From: Gordionus sp. m RMFG-2023
Taxonomy: Eukaryota; Nematomorpha; Gordioida; Chordodea; Parachordodidae
NCBI RefSeq assembly: GCF_954871325.1
Contig: NC_088775.1
Coordinates: 33,891,561-33,955,560 of the forward strand
Length of the DNA stretch: 64,000 nt
Direction: 5' to 3'
Under the pieces are notes generated by a model. The model did not search any database. It worked only from the letters and a program-made list of their open reading frames with translations, and had not been told where the DNA came from. Below are positions 1-12,930 of this stretch, piece after piece (within the stretch, counting starts at the first letter, position 1; the number at the start of each line of letters is the position of its first letter). A program made the position numbers and the translations under genes.

Positions 1-3000
1 AAATAAAAGATTTCATTAATCTCTACAATCATGAAAATGATTTTGGGATAAAGGCTGAGTGACATTTTTTGAAACCGCACAAGGTAAAAGTCCATGCGAC
101 ATTTTGGGGGCCGTTACTAAACGGTTAGCAGCTCGAGCAAGCTTTCAACGTCCATGAACATTACATATTGACAACAATAGATTTATTTAACTATGCAAGA
201 AATAATATCTATGGGGTAAATTATATATTTGTGAGCAATAACGATATGAACATAGAAAGTCATCTTGAAAGCAGGTTTTTGAGAGCAAAGAGAATTTCTG
301 GAACACAAAGTTCCAAGCTTTTATTCCACTGACGAAAACAGAAGTCATAATTTATTAAAATTTCTTGGATGATTATAATATATGATATATTTTAATTATA
401 AATTTTTGATTGTATTATATGTAATGCAATTTGAGGCAAATAAAGTTATAAATATGTTTAGAATTATTTAGTCAAGTAACTTCAAGACAAAATTTAACTA
501 AAGTGTTAAACAAAGCTCATTATTCCAGCCACTTCTCAAATTTTTGATAAAGATAAAAAAAAGTAAGGGCCTGTTATTTAGACATAATTTTTAAATTAAC
601 ATTATTTCATAACTATTCATTAAATTAAAATATGATGAAATTAATGTTAAATTTGTTCAATTTTAGCCATATAAAAAGTGATAACTCCTAAACTCATGTT
701 CATCCCAGTCTAGGATTTTGATATAAAGCAGTGTGATATCTATCTACAGAAAAAAAAATTTGAAAAAAATACCTTTTTTTTCTATGGCCATTTCCGGTTT
801 TACACATCCGGTTTTTGAATTAACAAAATGTCTATCATTTTTATTTTTATGTCATTTTAAAGAACTTTTATTAAGCTACAAAATAAAATTTTAATTATTT
901 TTCTAACATAATTATTTTTCAAGATATTTGAAAATAAATGAGGTGCATTTTGTCAAAAATGTACCATTTTTCCGCGCTTTAAACGGCCATATCTTAGCGG
1001 GCAAACAGTGTTGGAAGGTAAAATTTCATTTTTTTCTTAGTTATAGTATATACTACCAGTATACATTTAAGAAAAATTGAAGGGGGTCGTGTTGAAACCT
1101 TGGCTGATTTGATATGGAATTCACCATATATATATTCTGACAGCAGAAGAGAATCTTGAAAATATTTTAATTATATAAAGACTAACTCAATATTATGTTT
1201 TTAGGGAATGATGAAATTTTAAAAAAAATTGTGCTTCTCATTATATAATTCTGATGTTGTTATGCGAAAAGATTCTAACTGATTCAAATATTATTTATTA
1301 CAAAGGGAAATTGAATATTTGTTATGGAAAATATGATCAACTGGCCAAAAGTAATGACAGAATTCAACCCACTTTAAATTTATGAAATAGCTGTGGTTTC
1401 CATGATTTTTTGGTAAATTCAAAACATGATACAAACCTAGTTAATAACATGTTAAATAATTCTAAACAACTCACCTTAATTTGGTAAGGTTTTATAGAAT
1501 CTCTGGCATGCATGTTCCAATTTTATCCATATGTTTACTGCCATATGTAGTTAAACATGTATCTTTAGATTCTAAAATCTGTAAGGCCTAAATTTCTTGG
1601 CCTAAAACTTACCTTAATCTGAAATAAATTGGCTTTCAGTTATATTCCAATCAAATTTTAAAATGGTAAACTCAGACTTACACACTAATTAGCTTAATCT
1701 TGGGAAGCATACATAGGATGGAATGCCTTCAAGCTATTTCTATAATATAAGCATAATATTTGAGCCTTATCTATAATTTGGATCTGTATTTTGATCATTT
1801 TTTCATAAGCTTAGAAGCTTAATTAAATATATTTTGACATCTTGGATCAAGTAGATATAAATAATAGTAAAAAATTATTATAATGTTTAGCACATTTTTA
1901 TTTTTTTTCTATCAATTTAAGCATACAAAAATATAAGTTATAAATAGGGTGAGTCTTGCATCACCTGGTAACCTATAGGTCTAAATAGTGTACAATTAAA
2001 TTTTAAAAACTGGGCTAAAGAGAACATTTTAAATCAATATTAGTTTAATAGTGCTCAGCTTAAAAATGGGATCTATGCAGGTGATTGCTTTTTATTTATA
2101 CTATTGTTAACAATGAAATGATCATCAATTTTATAATCCTTGAAATTTAAATTCTAAAATATGTAGATTTTTTCATGAGACCATAAGATCTGAATTAATA
2201 ATTTTTTTATTTTTAAATATTGGCCTGTCTTATAATAACCAGCAATATTATTGTAGCATTCATATTTTTTTATATTATGAATATAAAACTTCATTAATGA
2301 GTTATAAAGTGGTCTTTACATTTATTTAGATTTGTTTAAAATATAGTTGTCAATGTTGATTCATGCATATTTTAAAGTTAGAAAATAAAGAAAAATATTT
2401 AAAATTATCATTGTAATATCATCAAGTCTTATAAGTTTTAAAGAATTTCTTTTAATCTAAACATTGTAAAATTAAGTAATTAAATTTTTTTAGCTGATTT
2501 ATAAATTATTACAAGATTTAAATATTGGTTCTTTTTAAAAATTATAAGTTTTAGTTTCTAGCCCATTGTCAAGTTGTCTTTGTATAAAATTAGTGTTGTT
2601 TTAATTGATTTAAATAACATTTAATCTAGTGGGTAATCCCAAAAACATTTAACATCTATTTAACATAGCTTGTTATAATAGTATATATTATAAAGGTACA
2701 TTGAAAAATTGAAATTCATTTATTAAACAAACAAACACATGTTAAATTATATTACATTATATTGTGTGATATTATACATTGATCTTTTTATATATGATGA
2801 AGAATAATTATTTATATGGTATATCTTATTCTTAGTAATTTTTAGATAAAATATTTAAATTTATACAATAATCCTTACAAAGATTTTTTTTAAGGTAAAG
2901 TATAAGAAATAATTTAAATAGGGGTACATTGGGAATAAAATATACAACATATATTTTTACAAATACTTGGTTCGAAATCCTGCAGTTCCATATAAAATGT

Positions 3001-3259
3001 CCTTTTTCCCGTATTTTGAAAATAACAAATTATAATGAAATATTTCATTAGTTCGAGTCTGATCAAGAATAGGACTCATTAAACAAATATATTACGAAAT
3101 AATTAAGATATTGACAGCTATAAATTATAGTAATTTAACATTTTAAAAACATGTTAAAAAATATTATGTATTTTTAGATAATTATATACTATATATTTCT
3201 ATTTATGGTTTAATCAATGTCTAATAAATTTTTTTAATATATATATTGTTTAAAATATA
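1..3259. other. AT-rich non-coding DNA
   Basis: I see no convincing reading frame, RNA gene or complete element here. The sequence is strongly AT-rich with long A and T runs. A slightly more GC-containing patch near 940-1130 has no recognisable protein in any frame. Confidence 0.6.
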
Positions 3260-3321
3260 ACTTAAGAGAAGTTTGGTATCCCTTCTTTATATTCAGGCAC
3301 CTCACTTAAGAAGATTTTGGT
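3260..3321. repeat. minisatellite, left fragment
   Basis: This holds one or two units of the same minisatellite that resumes at 12952, with motifs like cacttaagaagattttgg and a T-rich tract followed by attcagg. The left fragment ends exactly at the 8-bp duplication attttggt (3314-3321), so the array was interrupted by the hAT element to its right. Confidence 0.75.
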
Positions 3322-3639
3322 TAGAGGTGGGCGCGGGCCTAATATTTCATTCACGGCCCTCCCGCTCACGGTGGCAATAAATAAAATTAACGCCCATTCA
3401 CGCTTACCACTAAAAAATTTTCGACCCGACCCGCCCGCTCACGACAAGCAATATTTTGATTCATCGTCACGCCCGAAAATTCACGGTGTTTTTAAATTTT
3501 TCAAAACTTTTGCTATAATTTTACACTTTTTTGAATTCATTCTATTTATTTCTCTAATTTCATAATCCATATTAATAACAAAAAATAAATATAATTTATA
3601 AATTGAAATTTATTTAGAAAAAGAAGAATGTCCATTTTT

Positions 3640-5160
3640 ATTTCAATTGTATACGCCTTTCCTCTAATAAGAGAATGGCTACAGAAAATAACCTTTCACT
3701 AGAAGCCGAACTTGCAGCTGACAAAATTTTACTCGATAATTTTCTCAAAAAAGGAAATGAATATTCCTGCTTCCAAAACTTCAAATTTTGTTTTGTTATT
3801 TATCTCATTCACAGCCTTCATCGGTGATGTTGATGCTTCATCAGAATCATCTAGAAATTCTCTAATGAGTGTAGGATGAATTAGGAAAGTGATAGTTGGT
3901 ATTGACCATTTAGAATATACGTTTTTTTATGAGTTTAGGATAAATTAGTAAAGCTATAAATGATAATTGGCATTGACTTATGCATATCATCTAATTTTAT
4001 ATCATTTAGCATTTTTAAGATTGTTTTATATATATCATTTTCTTCTTTAAATTCGGATCTAGAATTAAGCCTACCTTATGTAGTGGCTGCATAATAATCT
4101 TTTAAAAATTGTTCTGTATTTTAAGGTTTTGTTTATTATTGTACCACGTTCAGAAGGTGAACAAAATTTTACTAATTTTTGTTTCCATAGACAAACTTCA
4201 CTTATTGTGGGACGAGAATCTGCTCTCAAATTATCCGAGCATTCTTTAAATATTGATAAAAATTTATATAACTCGCTTATGATGCTGATATCAATTGTGG
4301 CTAATCTATTTAATTCTTGCTTGCTAAACAAGTACCCCTGTATTTCAGAATATGATTTTAAGAAACGGTATTATGATATATACAGAGTTCCATCTTGTTA
4401 TTCTCGCTATTACATATTATTTAAGGGTGTGGCTTAGTTTGCTATTAGCTGTGTTTGAAATATTGTACCATTTTTTTTACACCATTTATATATAAGGCTA
4501 TTTCAATTAAACAATTGTCAAAAACATAATGCATAATATTATTTGTATATGGCATATACATACTAGCGTTTCGTCATCTTTGAATGCACTTATAAGATTT
4601 GCTTCGTTATCACTCACAACTAGTGTTGTTAAACGGCTCGTTTTGAGCCGATTTCTAAAGACGGCTAACTCAATATTCCATCCAGAAAAATATTACGCAA
4701 ACCTGAAGATTTTGCTCATAGAAGGAACAAAGGTTTAGACATATATTGACGAAATCTCGAGGTTTAGGCATATTTTTCTGGCTAAAATATTGAGTTAGCC
4801 GTTTTAAAAAATCGGCTCAAAATGAGCCGTTTAACAACACTACTCACAACTATACATTTATTTAAGTAATTTTCTACTTTTGTATATTCTCCTAAAATTG
4901 AAATAACTGCACTTTTAATTTTGACGTTTTTTTCATCCATTGCCCTTGTGGTCAAAACAAATGTTTTAATTTAAAATCCTTAATGATAATATGTCCTATA
5001 ATGGTTAAAAAAACTTAGATTTTTATAGTCATACGTCCAAATATCAGTGATTATGCACAAGTATATTATATATCATGCTTTTAATCTTAAATTTTATTTC
5101 ATGGTATATTTTTGGACCTATAGTATTCATGAGAGTTTTTCAGTTCACAACTTTTATATT
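3640..5160 (-). pseudogene. hAT transposase relic
   Basis: On the minus strand, going down in coordinate, the translation gives ITDIWT-like and DYKNLSFF pieces, then TTRAMDEKNVKIKSAVIS, then CIVVSDNEANLISAF followed by CHI. Next come LATIDISIISELYKFL and PTISEVCLWKQKL (4331-4071). Near 3700 lies SSASSERLFSV with LEERR, the C-terminal dimerisation motif typical of hAT transposases. The order matches the family, but the frame changes repeatedly and the N-terminus is missing. The MITE at 4621-4842 interrupts it between VVS and DNEA; removing the MITE with one target copy restores that stretch. It is clearly dead. Confidence 0.75.
4621..4842. mobile_element. hAT-type MITE (222 bp)
   Basis: It has long terminal inverted repeats starting tagtgttgttaaacgg and ending ccgtttaacaacacta. 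A perfect 8-bp target duplication, ctcacaac, lies at 4613-4620 and 4843-4850. It has no coding capacity. It is nested inside the hAT transposase relic and so is younger than it. A sister copy lies at 42694-42912. Confidence 0.9.
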
Positions 5161-5166
5161 TTGTTA

Positions 5167-5902
5167 TCCATATGTAACCCTAACATTTATCTCTTGGCCT
5201 AGCTTGTAAAATTCTTCACTTTTTGTTGCATTTAAAGATTGAAGATCTTTACAAATAAAATAAAACTGACTTTTCTGTAAAAAATTTAAGCAAAATTTAG
5301 CATAAAGTCTAGCGATAACAAACTAAACATAAAAAGAAAATAGAACTAACAAAATGATACCGGATGTTGTTTATAAAATGTGGAAGATTTTTAGTTTTTA
5401 TTCTTTTTTAAAAAAGAACTAATTACGCGTGACCCATCGTGTCATGGTGGGTCACGGCGTGAGTGTGAATAAATTTTAAATTCCAAGGCGTGACAGGGCG
5501 TGACTGCCTTCCCAAAATTTTCCCCGGGCATGATCGGGCGTGAACATAAATTTCCCGTGAATTATGGAAATTTAAATTTTAAAATTGTTTTTTTATAAAT
5601 ATAAATTTGCAATTTTATAATTACATTATATATTTTCTTATTTAATTTAGTTCTTTTTTAAAAAAGAATAAAAACTAAAAATCTTCCACATTTTATAAAC
5701 AACATCCGGTATCATTTTGTTAGTTCTATTTTCTTTTTATGTTTAGTTTGTTATCGCTAGACTTTATGCTAAATTTTGCTTAAATTTTTTACAGAAAAGT
5801 CAGTTTTTTTTTATTTGTAAAGATCTTCAATCTTTAAATGCAACAAAAAGTGAAGAATTTTACAAGCTAGGCCAAGAGATAAATGTTAGGGTTACATATG
5901 GA
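5167..5902. repeat. near-perfect 250-bp inverted repeat with a 230-bp spacer
   Basis: The left arm, about 5167-5420, and the right arm, about 5650-5902, are reverse complements with very few differences. The spacer holds GC-rich tcacg-type motifs like those at the left tip of the surrounding hAT. Homology stops exactly where the Ginger element begins (about 5904). It could be an inverted duplication made during transposition. No function is visible. Confidence 0.8.
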
Positions 5903-6063
5903 TTGTAACGTTTTAGATGAACTCCCGATTTAAATAGATTCTAATTTAGTGATATTGGCATTTATGACTGACATGTTAAGATTTAACCTTATTTATTTTA
6001 GTGATATTGACATATTTGATTGAAGTGGGAGTACGTATAAATCAGATTTATGAAGAATCTATC

Positions 6064-7349
6064 GATTTTTTTCGTCTGCGGGAAAATGGCTGATGTTAAA
6101 TCGCACTCACAATTTCATTTTCAAGCACACTATATTCCTTAAATATTTACTTTGCGACTACATACATTTTTTATGACATGAAAAGCCTGACTTCTACTCT
6201 TCTGAATCAAAACTCTAGTAAATTCTTTCAAATGCATGGAAGATGTTTGGGAGAGTAATGAGACTCTTTTTTAATTGCTGAGGATTATACATAACCCATA
6301 ATATATCTCTGTCAAGTTATTACTTTTATTCATTAATTTTTCTATTTTTTCTAGATTCAAAGAAATAAATTCTCTTCTTTATTTACTAATTTATCTCAAT
6401 CAATTCATCATAACTTAATTCTTTCTTATCTTCTCCAATTCTTTACCTAAGCTACTATAAAGTTTAGCAAGTACCATTATAAACCATTTATTTATCTTTT
6501 ATTTCAATTATTTATTTCCTTTAACAATTTATTTTTTCTATATATTAATCTTATTAACTTAATTTAAACAAAATAATATAAATCAACATTTAATAAACAA
6601 AATTTAACTTTAATCCTCTCTTAAAACTCAATTTCATGGATATTTTCTTATTTATCATTTCTCTTGTCTGCTTTTTGCTTTTTCAATTTTCCAAGTATCG
6701 TCTGCTTATTTTTTCCCCATTTTTTTTCTATTTCAAAATTCAAATTTATCTTACAATTTACTTTAAAATTTATATTATGTCAATTTTCAAAAATCTAACA
6801 ATCTACTCCTACAACATTCCTGGCCTACTTTCAAAAACAACTATACTTAGGAAACTCCTTGATCAATATGATTTTAACATTATTTTAACACAAGAATCTC
6901 TTATTACCAATAATATTTAAAAAAAAAAGAAGAGAAAACAAAACAAAAAAAATAAATAAATAAATTACAAAAACTAATTCTTCTTCCTCTTTACTCCTTA
7001 ATCATCCCCCCCCCTTTTTTCTAATACATATTCCTATCTTATTTTTTTTAATAAATAAACATTATTTACAATGTGGATCCTGGCTTATCCACGAGTGGTA
7101 CCCGTCATCCCACTCAAATTAAATGGGACCCTGACAGTAGGGTAAATTACTGTCAACTTTGTGGATCCTGGCTTATCCACGAGTGGTACCCGTCATCCCA
7201 CTCAAATTAAACGGGACCCAGACAGTAGGGTAAATTTTCTGCCAAACGGTGAATGCAAATTCACTGCACTGGAGACGCCCTCTATGGGGTGGTGGAGTGC
7301 CCACTTAATTGTGGGATGTCTCCCCAGTGTATAATATGATATGATATGA
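6064..7349 (+). mobile_element. LINE-derived non-autonomous retroposon
   Basis: It is flanked by a 15-bp direct repeat tatgaagaatctatc (6049-6063 and 7350-7364), typical of LINE-driven insertion. The 3' end is a run of atatg pentanucleotides. The body has a 5' leader, the first ~45 codons of an endonuclease ORF, an A-rich junction near 6920-6965, then a 3' region with two ~85-bp copies starting gtggatcctggcttatcc (7072 and 7162). It therefore joins the 5' start of a LINE directly to a LINE-like tail, with reverse transcriptase missing. Confidence 0.75.
6778..6920 (+). pseudogene. truncated LINE endonuclease N-terminus
   Basis: From the ATG at 6778 the frame reads MSIFKNLTIYSYNIPGL, then SKTTILRKLLDQYDFNIIL and TQESL before stopping at 6918-6920. 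This matches the opening of apurinic-type LINE endonucleases, with the SYNI asparagine and the TQES glutamate near the expected spacing. Only about 47 codons remain. The same frame is open upstream to 6636, but that part is low-complexity F/I/L. Confidence 0.6.
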
Positions 7350-7363
7350 TATGAAGAATCTAT

Positions 7364-8705
7364 CAAGATCAATTGTAAATATTTCTGTCTTACAAATTTT
7401 GCAAAGTAGATATCTTTCTAATATCTTAATTTAATCAATTTTAGATAAAGTATATTAAATGGCATAAAAACCTATTATTCTACCAATACTCAACTTTGCA
7501 AAGTAAATGATTGTAAATTTTTCTAATAATAAATTTTAGCAATTTTAATAGAATATTTATTTATTTTGAGTTACTATATCAAGATCAATTGTAAATATTT
7601 CTGGGCTACAAATTTTGCAAAGTAATAAATAATATATCCTTCTAATATCTTAATTTAATTAATTTTAGATAAAGTATATTAAATGGCATAAAAACCTATT
7701 ATTCTACCAATACTCAACTTTGCAAAGTAAATGATTGTAAATTTTTCTAATAATAAATTTTAGCAATTTTAATAGAATATTTATTTATTTTGATTATACC
7801 TACTATATCAAGATCAATTGTAAATATTGCTGGGCTACAAATTTTGCAAAGTAATAAATAATATATCTTTCTAATATCTTAATTTAATCAATTTTAGATA
7901 AAGTATATTAAATGGCATAAAAACCTATTATTCTACCAATACTCAACTTTGCAAAGTAAATGATTGTAAATTTTTCTAATAATAAATTTTAGCAATTAAT
8001 AGAATATTTATTTATTTTGAGTTACTATATCAAGATCAATTGTAAATATTGCTGGGCTACAAATTTTGCAAAGTAATAAATAATATATCCTTCTAATATC
8101 TTAATTTAATTAATTTTAGATAAAGTATATTAAATGGCATAAAAACCTATTATTCTACCAATACTCAACTTCGCAAAGTAAATGATTTTAAATTTTTCTA
8201 ATAATAAATTTTAGCAATTTTAATAGAATATTTAATTATTTTGAGTATACCTACTATATCAAGATCAATTGTAAATATTGCTGGGCTACAAATTTTGCAA
8301 AGTAATAAATAATATATCCTTCTAATATCTTAATTTAATTAATTTTAGATAAAGTATATTAAATGGCATAAAAACCTATTATTCTACCAATACTCAACTT
8401 TGCAAAGTAAATGATTGTAAATTTTTCTAATAATAAATTTTAGCAATTTTAATAGAATATTTATTTATTTTGATTATACCTACTATATCAAGATCAATTG
8501 TAAATATTGCTGGGCTACAAATTTTGCAAAGTAATAAATAATATATCCTTCTAATATCTTAATTTAATTAATTTTAGATAAAGTATATTAAATGGCATAA
8601 AAACCTATTATTCTACCAATACTCAACTTTGCAAAGTAAATGATCGTAAATTTTTCTAATAATAAATTTTAGCAATTTTAATAGAATATTTATTTATTTT
8701 AAGTA
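7364..8705. repeat. satellite array, about 6 x 225 bp
   Basis: Units begin near aagatcaattgtaaat at about 7364, 7579, 7808, 8032, 8261 and 8486. They contain aaatggcataaaaacc and ccaatactcaactttg, and each ends about tagaatatttatttatttt. Copies differ by only a few bases apart from the first. The array lies inside the Ginger element, upstream of its gene. Confidence 0.85.
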
Positions 8706-8893
8706 TACCCTATAAGATAAATTTCAGTTTGCAAACAAAATGATTGCCTAAATACACTGAAATATTCTTTATTTTCATTGAATACTATAAATTAAATTTT
8801 TGGATATGTTTTTGGGCCATTTATTATATATATTATTTTTTTATTCATTCAGTTGTATTTGATACCAAAATTATCTTTTGTTTCTCCAATCAA

Positions 8894-11210
8894 ATGACGA
8901 AAGACGATAAATCAAGTAAATAAATTTTGTTTAGTATATTTCTATTCATTTTAATAGAATTCGATGAGATACAGGATTATATCCTTTACCAAAAATATCC
9001 ATCATCTCTGTCTTCCAATAAAGGCTTAAGACGCAATCTGCGAGTTCAGGCCTCGAGATATAAAATTTGTAAGGGTAAAATGTATCACCATTCTCATAAT
9101 GGTGAAGTTGTTTTGGACCTTGACCGAAGAATTCAACTTCTTCAAATGGTTCACAGTGGATGTGATACTAATGTGTCAGCAATATCTCTTGCTGCCCATT
9201 TTGGCATCACCAAGACTTACAGCAAATTGGCTGATAGGTAAAATATATAAAAATTATAATATTATATGATCAATAATATATTTTTAAATATAATACACAA
9301 TAATAAATTGTTTCACCATTTTTATAATAGTGAAACAATTTTAGATTGTAACAGAAGAGTTTAACTTCTTTAAGAAGTTATAGTGGAGTGGATGTGATAC
9401 TAATGAGACAAAATCTTTAGCTGATTATTTTGGTATCACCAAGACTCACAGCAACTTGACTAGTAGGTAAAATATTTCTGCATAATAAATCTATTTATTA
9501 TATCGTGTATTATATTTTTAGCTTCTGGTGGCCAAATATGAAATTGGATGTGGTTAATTTTGTAAAATGTTGTGATATTTGCCAGCGTAGCAACACAAGA
9601 TTTGACAAAACTAACAATGAGTTGCATTCAATTCCTATTCCAACAAAGATATTAAAGTTGATTACATAACAAATTTTTAATTTGAAAATTTTTATAATTT
9701 GGTCATTATAATTGTTTCTAATTTTTGTTTATGTATTTTATATTTTTCATTGTAGCCTTATTAATGATCTGTCTATTATAGCTTATATGTATGTGGCACT
9801 TGTTTTTATTAGTTATGTTGGTTTCATATATTGAACCATTTAAATTTTATTGAATTTTTTTACAAGAAATATATCATATATTCATTTTTAGTTTCTTTAA
9901 GGTTAATATAACATTCCAAAATAAAAATATAATTTGCATATAATCTACTAATTAAAACTTATAATCTGAAAATATAATAAATAAAATTAATATAGTCCCC
10001 TTCAATCTCAGGTAAAAATTGATATATATATCATAATTTCATTTTTTAGCTAATTTAGATTTTACCTTATTCTTTATTATTATGTTTTATTTCAGCTGCA
10101 ATCATAAATAATGGTAAGCAGCTTTACTTTATTACATGACACCTAACCTCCTAATGGAGTATATAATATAACAACAATCTTTTATTTTACAAAAGGTATG
10201 GACACAAATAGGTGTTGATTTAACTGCTTTGCCTGAAAGTGAGGATGGCTATAAATACATTGCTGTAGCAGTTGATTATTTCAGCAAATATATTGTAGCC
10301 ATGCCTTTAAAAGATAAAACAGCAAAATCAATATCGCGATTCCTTTACTCGTTACTATGCACACATGGTAGGGCAAAAGTATAATAAATTTGGTAATAAA
10401 ATATTAATATTATATATAGATTCAAATTAATGATCAAGGACGTGAATTCGTAAATGAAATAAGTAATAATTTTCACAAACTCATAGGGACCATGCAGAGG
10501 GTGACAAGTGCTTATCACCCTCAAGCAAATGGCATGGTTGAAAGAGTGAATAGGACAATCCAAAATGCACTACTAAAGTGTATTAAGGATGATCAATTAA
10601 TTTGGACAGATGCCTTGCCTGGCATAATATTTGCCTATAACACTTCTCTACACGAATCTTCGAAGTTTACGCCATATCAGCTGATGTATGGTAGAAAAGC
10701 AAAACAAGCTTATGAGGTATGATAAATCTCATTTTATAATCATATACTATATATTATGTCTCTATTTAAAGTTGACGAGGAAGAGGATATTGATCCTGAC
10801 AATGTACCTGAAGCATATTTTGAATTATTTTTAAAGATACAGTTTCCAGGATGAATGATATTCGTGAAATAGCTGCTGGTAATATAGATCTTGCTCAGCT
10901 TAAGCAGCAGAGGGATTATAGTAGTCGTAATGCAGGTAGAAATAACCCTTATTTAGTCAATGATCAAATGCTTATTTGGAACAGCCGTCGGGCTGATAGG
11001 AAAGGTGGTAAAATGACTAAACCTTAGATGGGTCCTCCTTATACAATAGTTAGGATTCTTAAAAGTAAAATTTATTATTATTATTAAATTATTTTTAATA
11101 TTTAGGCAATATTGAGCTCATGAATGCTAGCGGTAGCATTTTAAAGAGCAAAGCAAATATTTGTAATATAAAACATTACTTTGCAAGAAAAGGTATATAA
11201 TTGTCTTAAT
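8894..11210 (+). pseudogene. Ginger1 integrase-like transposase
   Basis: A spliced-looking gene. Exon 1 reads MTKDDKS from the ATG at 8894; a 42-nt intron (8916-8957, gt...ag) follows. Exon 2 carries the N-terminal YQKYP region and an H2C2-type zinc finger that continues in exon 3 (from 9522) with FWWPNMK and CCDICQR. The DDE core follows: GVDLT (from about 10197), NDQGREF after a 41-nt intron (10379-10419), and GMVERVNR. A GPPY motif near 11030 is the GPY/F module shared with gypsy-type integrases. The family makes cut-and-paste transposases. The frame is interrupted, so the product is not expected to work. Confidence 0.75.
9314..9469 (+). pseudogene. decayed tandem duplicate of a Ginger exon
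   Basis: This stretch repeats the 3' half of the preceding exon (about 9082-9237), including gtgatactaatg and atcaccaagact, and ends at the same donor-like gtaaaatat. It lies within what would be the intron 9238-9521. It has many more changes than the upstream copy, so the upstream exon was probably the one kept in use. Confidence 0.7.
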
Positions 11211-11649
11211 TACTTAGTAATAAACATATTTTTTAGATGATAAAAACTCTGAGGTAGTGAGTTATAATGAGGAGTTAAATGCTCGAGAAAATCACTTGAA
11301 CGGTATTATTTATAAAGCTCACATTAATTTTTTTAAATATTTAGTCTCAAAATTACTCAACACGATTATTGGAGAGGAGAATAAGAATTGTGAAGACCAA
11401 AAATATAAAATATTTATTATTATATGTATTTTTTAGATGATGCAGATTTTAAGAGGATAAAGATATTAAATGATGAAACGAAGATGGTAGAGCTTGGTAG
11501 CCATCGAGAAAATAGTAATATTTTTATAAATCGATATAATTTGTTTTTTAAATTATTAGTTATGCCTTCTAATCCTAATATTTCAGCTGTAATTGACAAA
11601 GTAGGACTGTTAATTGAGAAAGATATTAATATGTGTTATTAATTAATTA

Positions 11650-12245
11650 TGCATATTTTTTAGATAATGAATTGACAGTAGAGACTGTAATTTCTAAGAA
11701 AAATGATGCAAATCTATTTCTTCCCACCAACAGAATATGGAAAATTTATCATTCTGAACGTTTTCATTTTCCGATCAAGAAAAGATATCAAAAAAATGAT
11801 AATGGTGTAATGGGAGATAATTTTTCTACCGAGCGGATTATTGGTGATGGAAATTGTCTCTTCAGGTATACATATTTAAAATAAATTATTGTTAATCATT
11901 ATTGTAGATGTATAAGCAAAGAAGTTTGTGATGACGAATGCCACTACGATTTTCTGAGACAGCAATGCATTCTCTTTATGAGAAGCAAGGATATTGTTGA
12001 GCAGATGGAGGTGTTTTTGGGAGAACCCGTTGACAAATATTTGGAGAGAACACGCATGGCTCAAAATGCAACTTATGGAACAGAGGTGGAGATAGTTGCA
12101 TTGGCAACTATGCTTCAAACAAATATAATTATCCATACCATTTATAAATGGGCATATTACACACCAATTAAAAATTAAGTTACATTAAAAAATTTAATTT
12201 GAATATATATTTAATAAATTATCGCGAACATTTTGACCGCATAAT
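11650..12245 (+). pseudogene. OTU-like cysteine protease domain of the Ginger protein
   Basis: After HSERFHFPIKKRYQK the frame reaches IIGDGNCLFR, the catalytic-cysteine motif (D-G-N-C) of OTU deubiquitinases. A 42-nt intron (11866-11907) follows, then CISKEVCDDE, ATYGTEVEIVALATML and INYREHFDRI near 12215-12240. The last holds the histidine expected at the end of the domain. This domain occurs at the C-terminus of some Ginger1 transposases. The last segment is not in the same frame as the previous one, so the gene is damaged or has another splice I cannot place. Confidence 0.7.
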
Positions 12246-12250
12246 AAATT

Positions 12251-12580
12251 TTAATTAATCTTTATAACCCATGTCTTATTTACATCGCACATCTTTATAA
12301 CGCATGTCTTATTTATATCGCATATCTTATTTATACCGTATATCTTATTTATATCCCATATCTTTATATCGCTTATCTTTATATCGCATATCTTCATAAC
12401 GCATGTCTTATTTACACCGCACATCTTTATAACGCATGTCTTATTTATATTGTATGTCTTATTTATATTGTATGTCTTATTTATATCGCATGTCTTGTTT
12501 ATATCGTACGTCTTGTTTATATTGCATATCTTTATAACACATGTCTTATTTATATTGCATTTTATATACACGTCATTCAT
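12251..12580. repeat. minisatellite of ~18/36-bp units
   Basis: Many variants of cttatttatatcgcatat and cataacgcatgtcttatt follow one another in tandem. The long minus-strand open frame across it (repeated INKTC/INKTY) is a product of the repeat, not a gene. Confidence 0.85.
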
Positions 12581-12589
12581 AAATGTCTG

Positions 12590-12930
12590 TATTAATAAAA
12601 ATATTATATTTAATCTTTACATATGAGTCATAAATCTCAGTATTATTAATAATATTATATTTAATCTTTACACGTCAGTCATAAATGTCAATATCACTAA
12701 AATATTATATTTGATCTTAACATGTCAGTCATAAATGTCAATATCACTAAATTAAAATTTATTTAAAACAGGGATTCACTTAAATATCTATAACAATAGA
12801 AAATATAATATTTGATCTTTACACGTCAATCATAAATGTCAGTATCACTAAAAATATTATATTTAATATATGCGCGTCAGTCATAAATGTCAGTATCACT
12901 AAATTGGAATTTATTTAAAACGGAATTTAT
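12590..12930. repeat. tandem repeats of ~70 bp near the Ginger right end
   Basis: About five units carry gtcataaatgtcagtatcac followed by an AT-rich stretch ending ttaatcttt. The same motif in inverse orientation occurs once at the Ginger left end (about 5940-5980), so it belongs to the subterminal region of that element. Confidence 0.75.

Noticed and set aside
2968-3060. ggttcgaaatcc and agttcgagtct, resembling tRNA T-loops
   Set aside because: No cloverleaf can be drawn around either.
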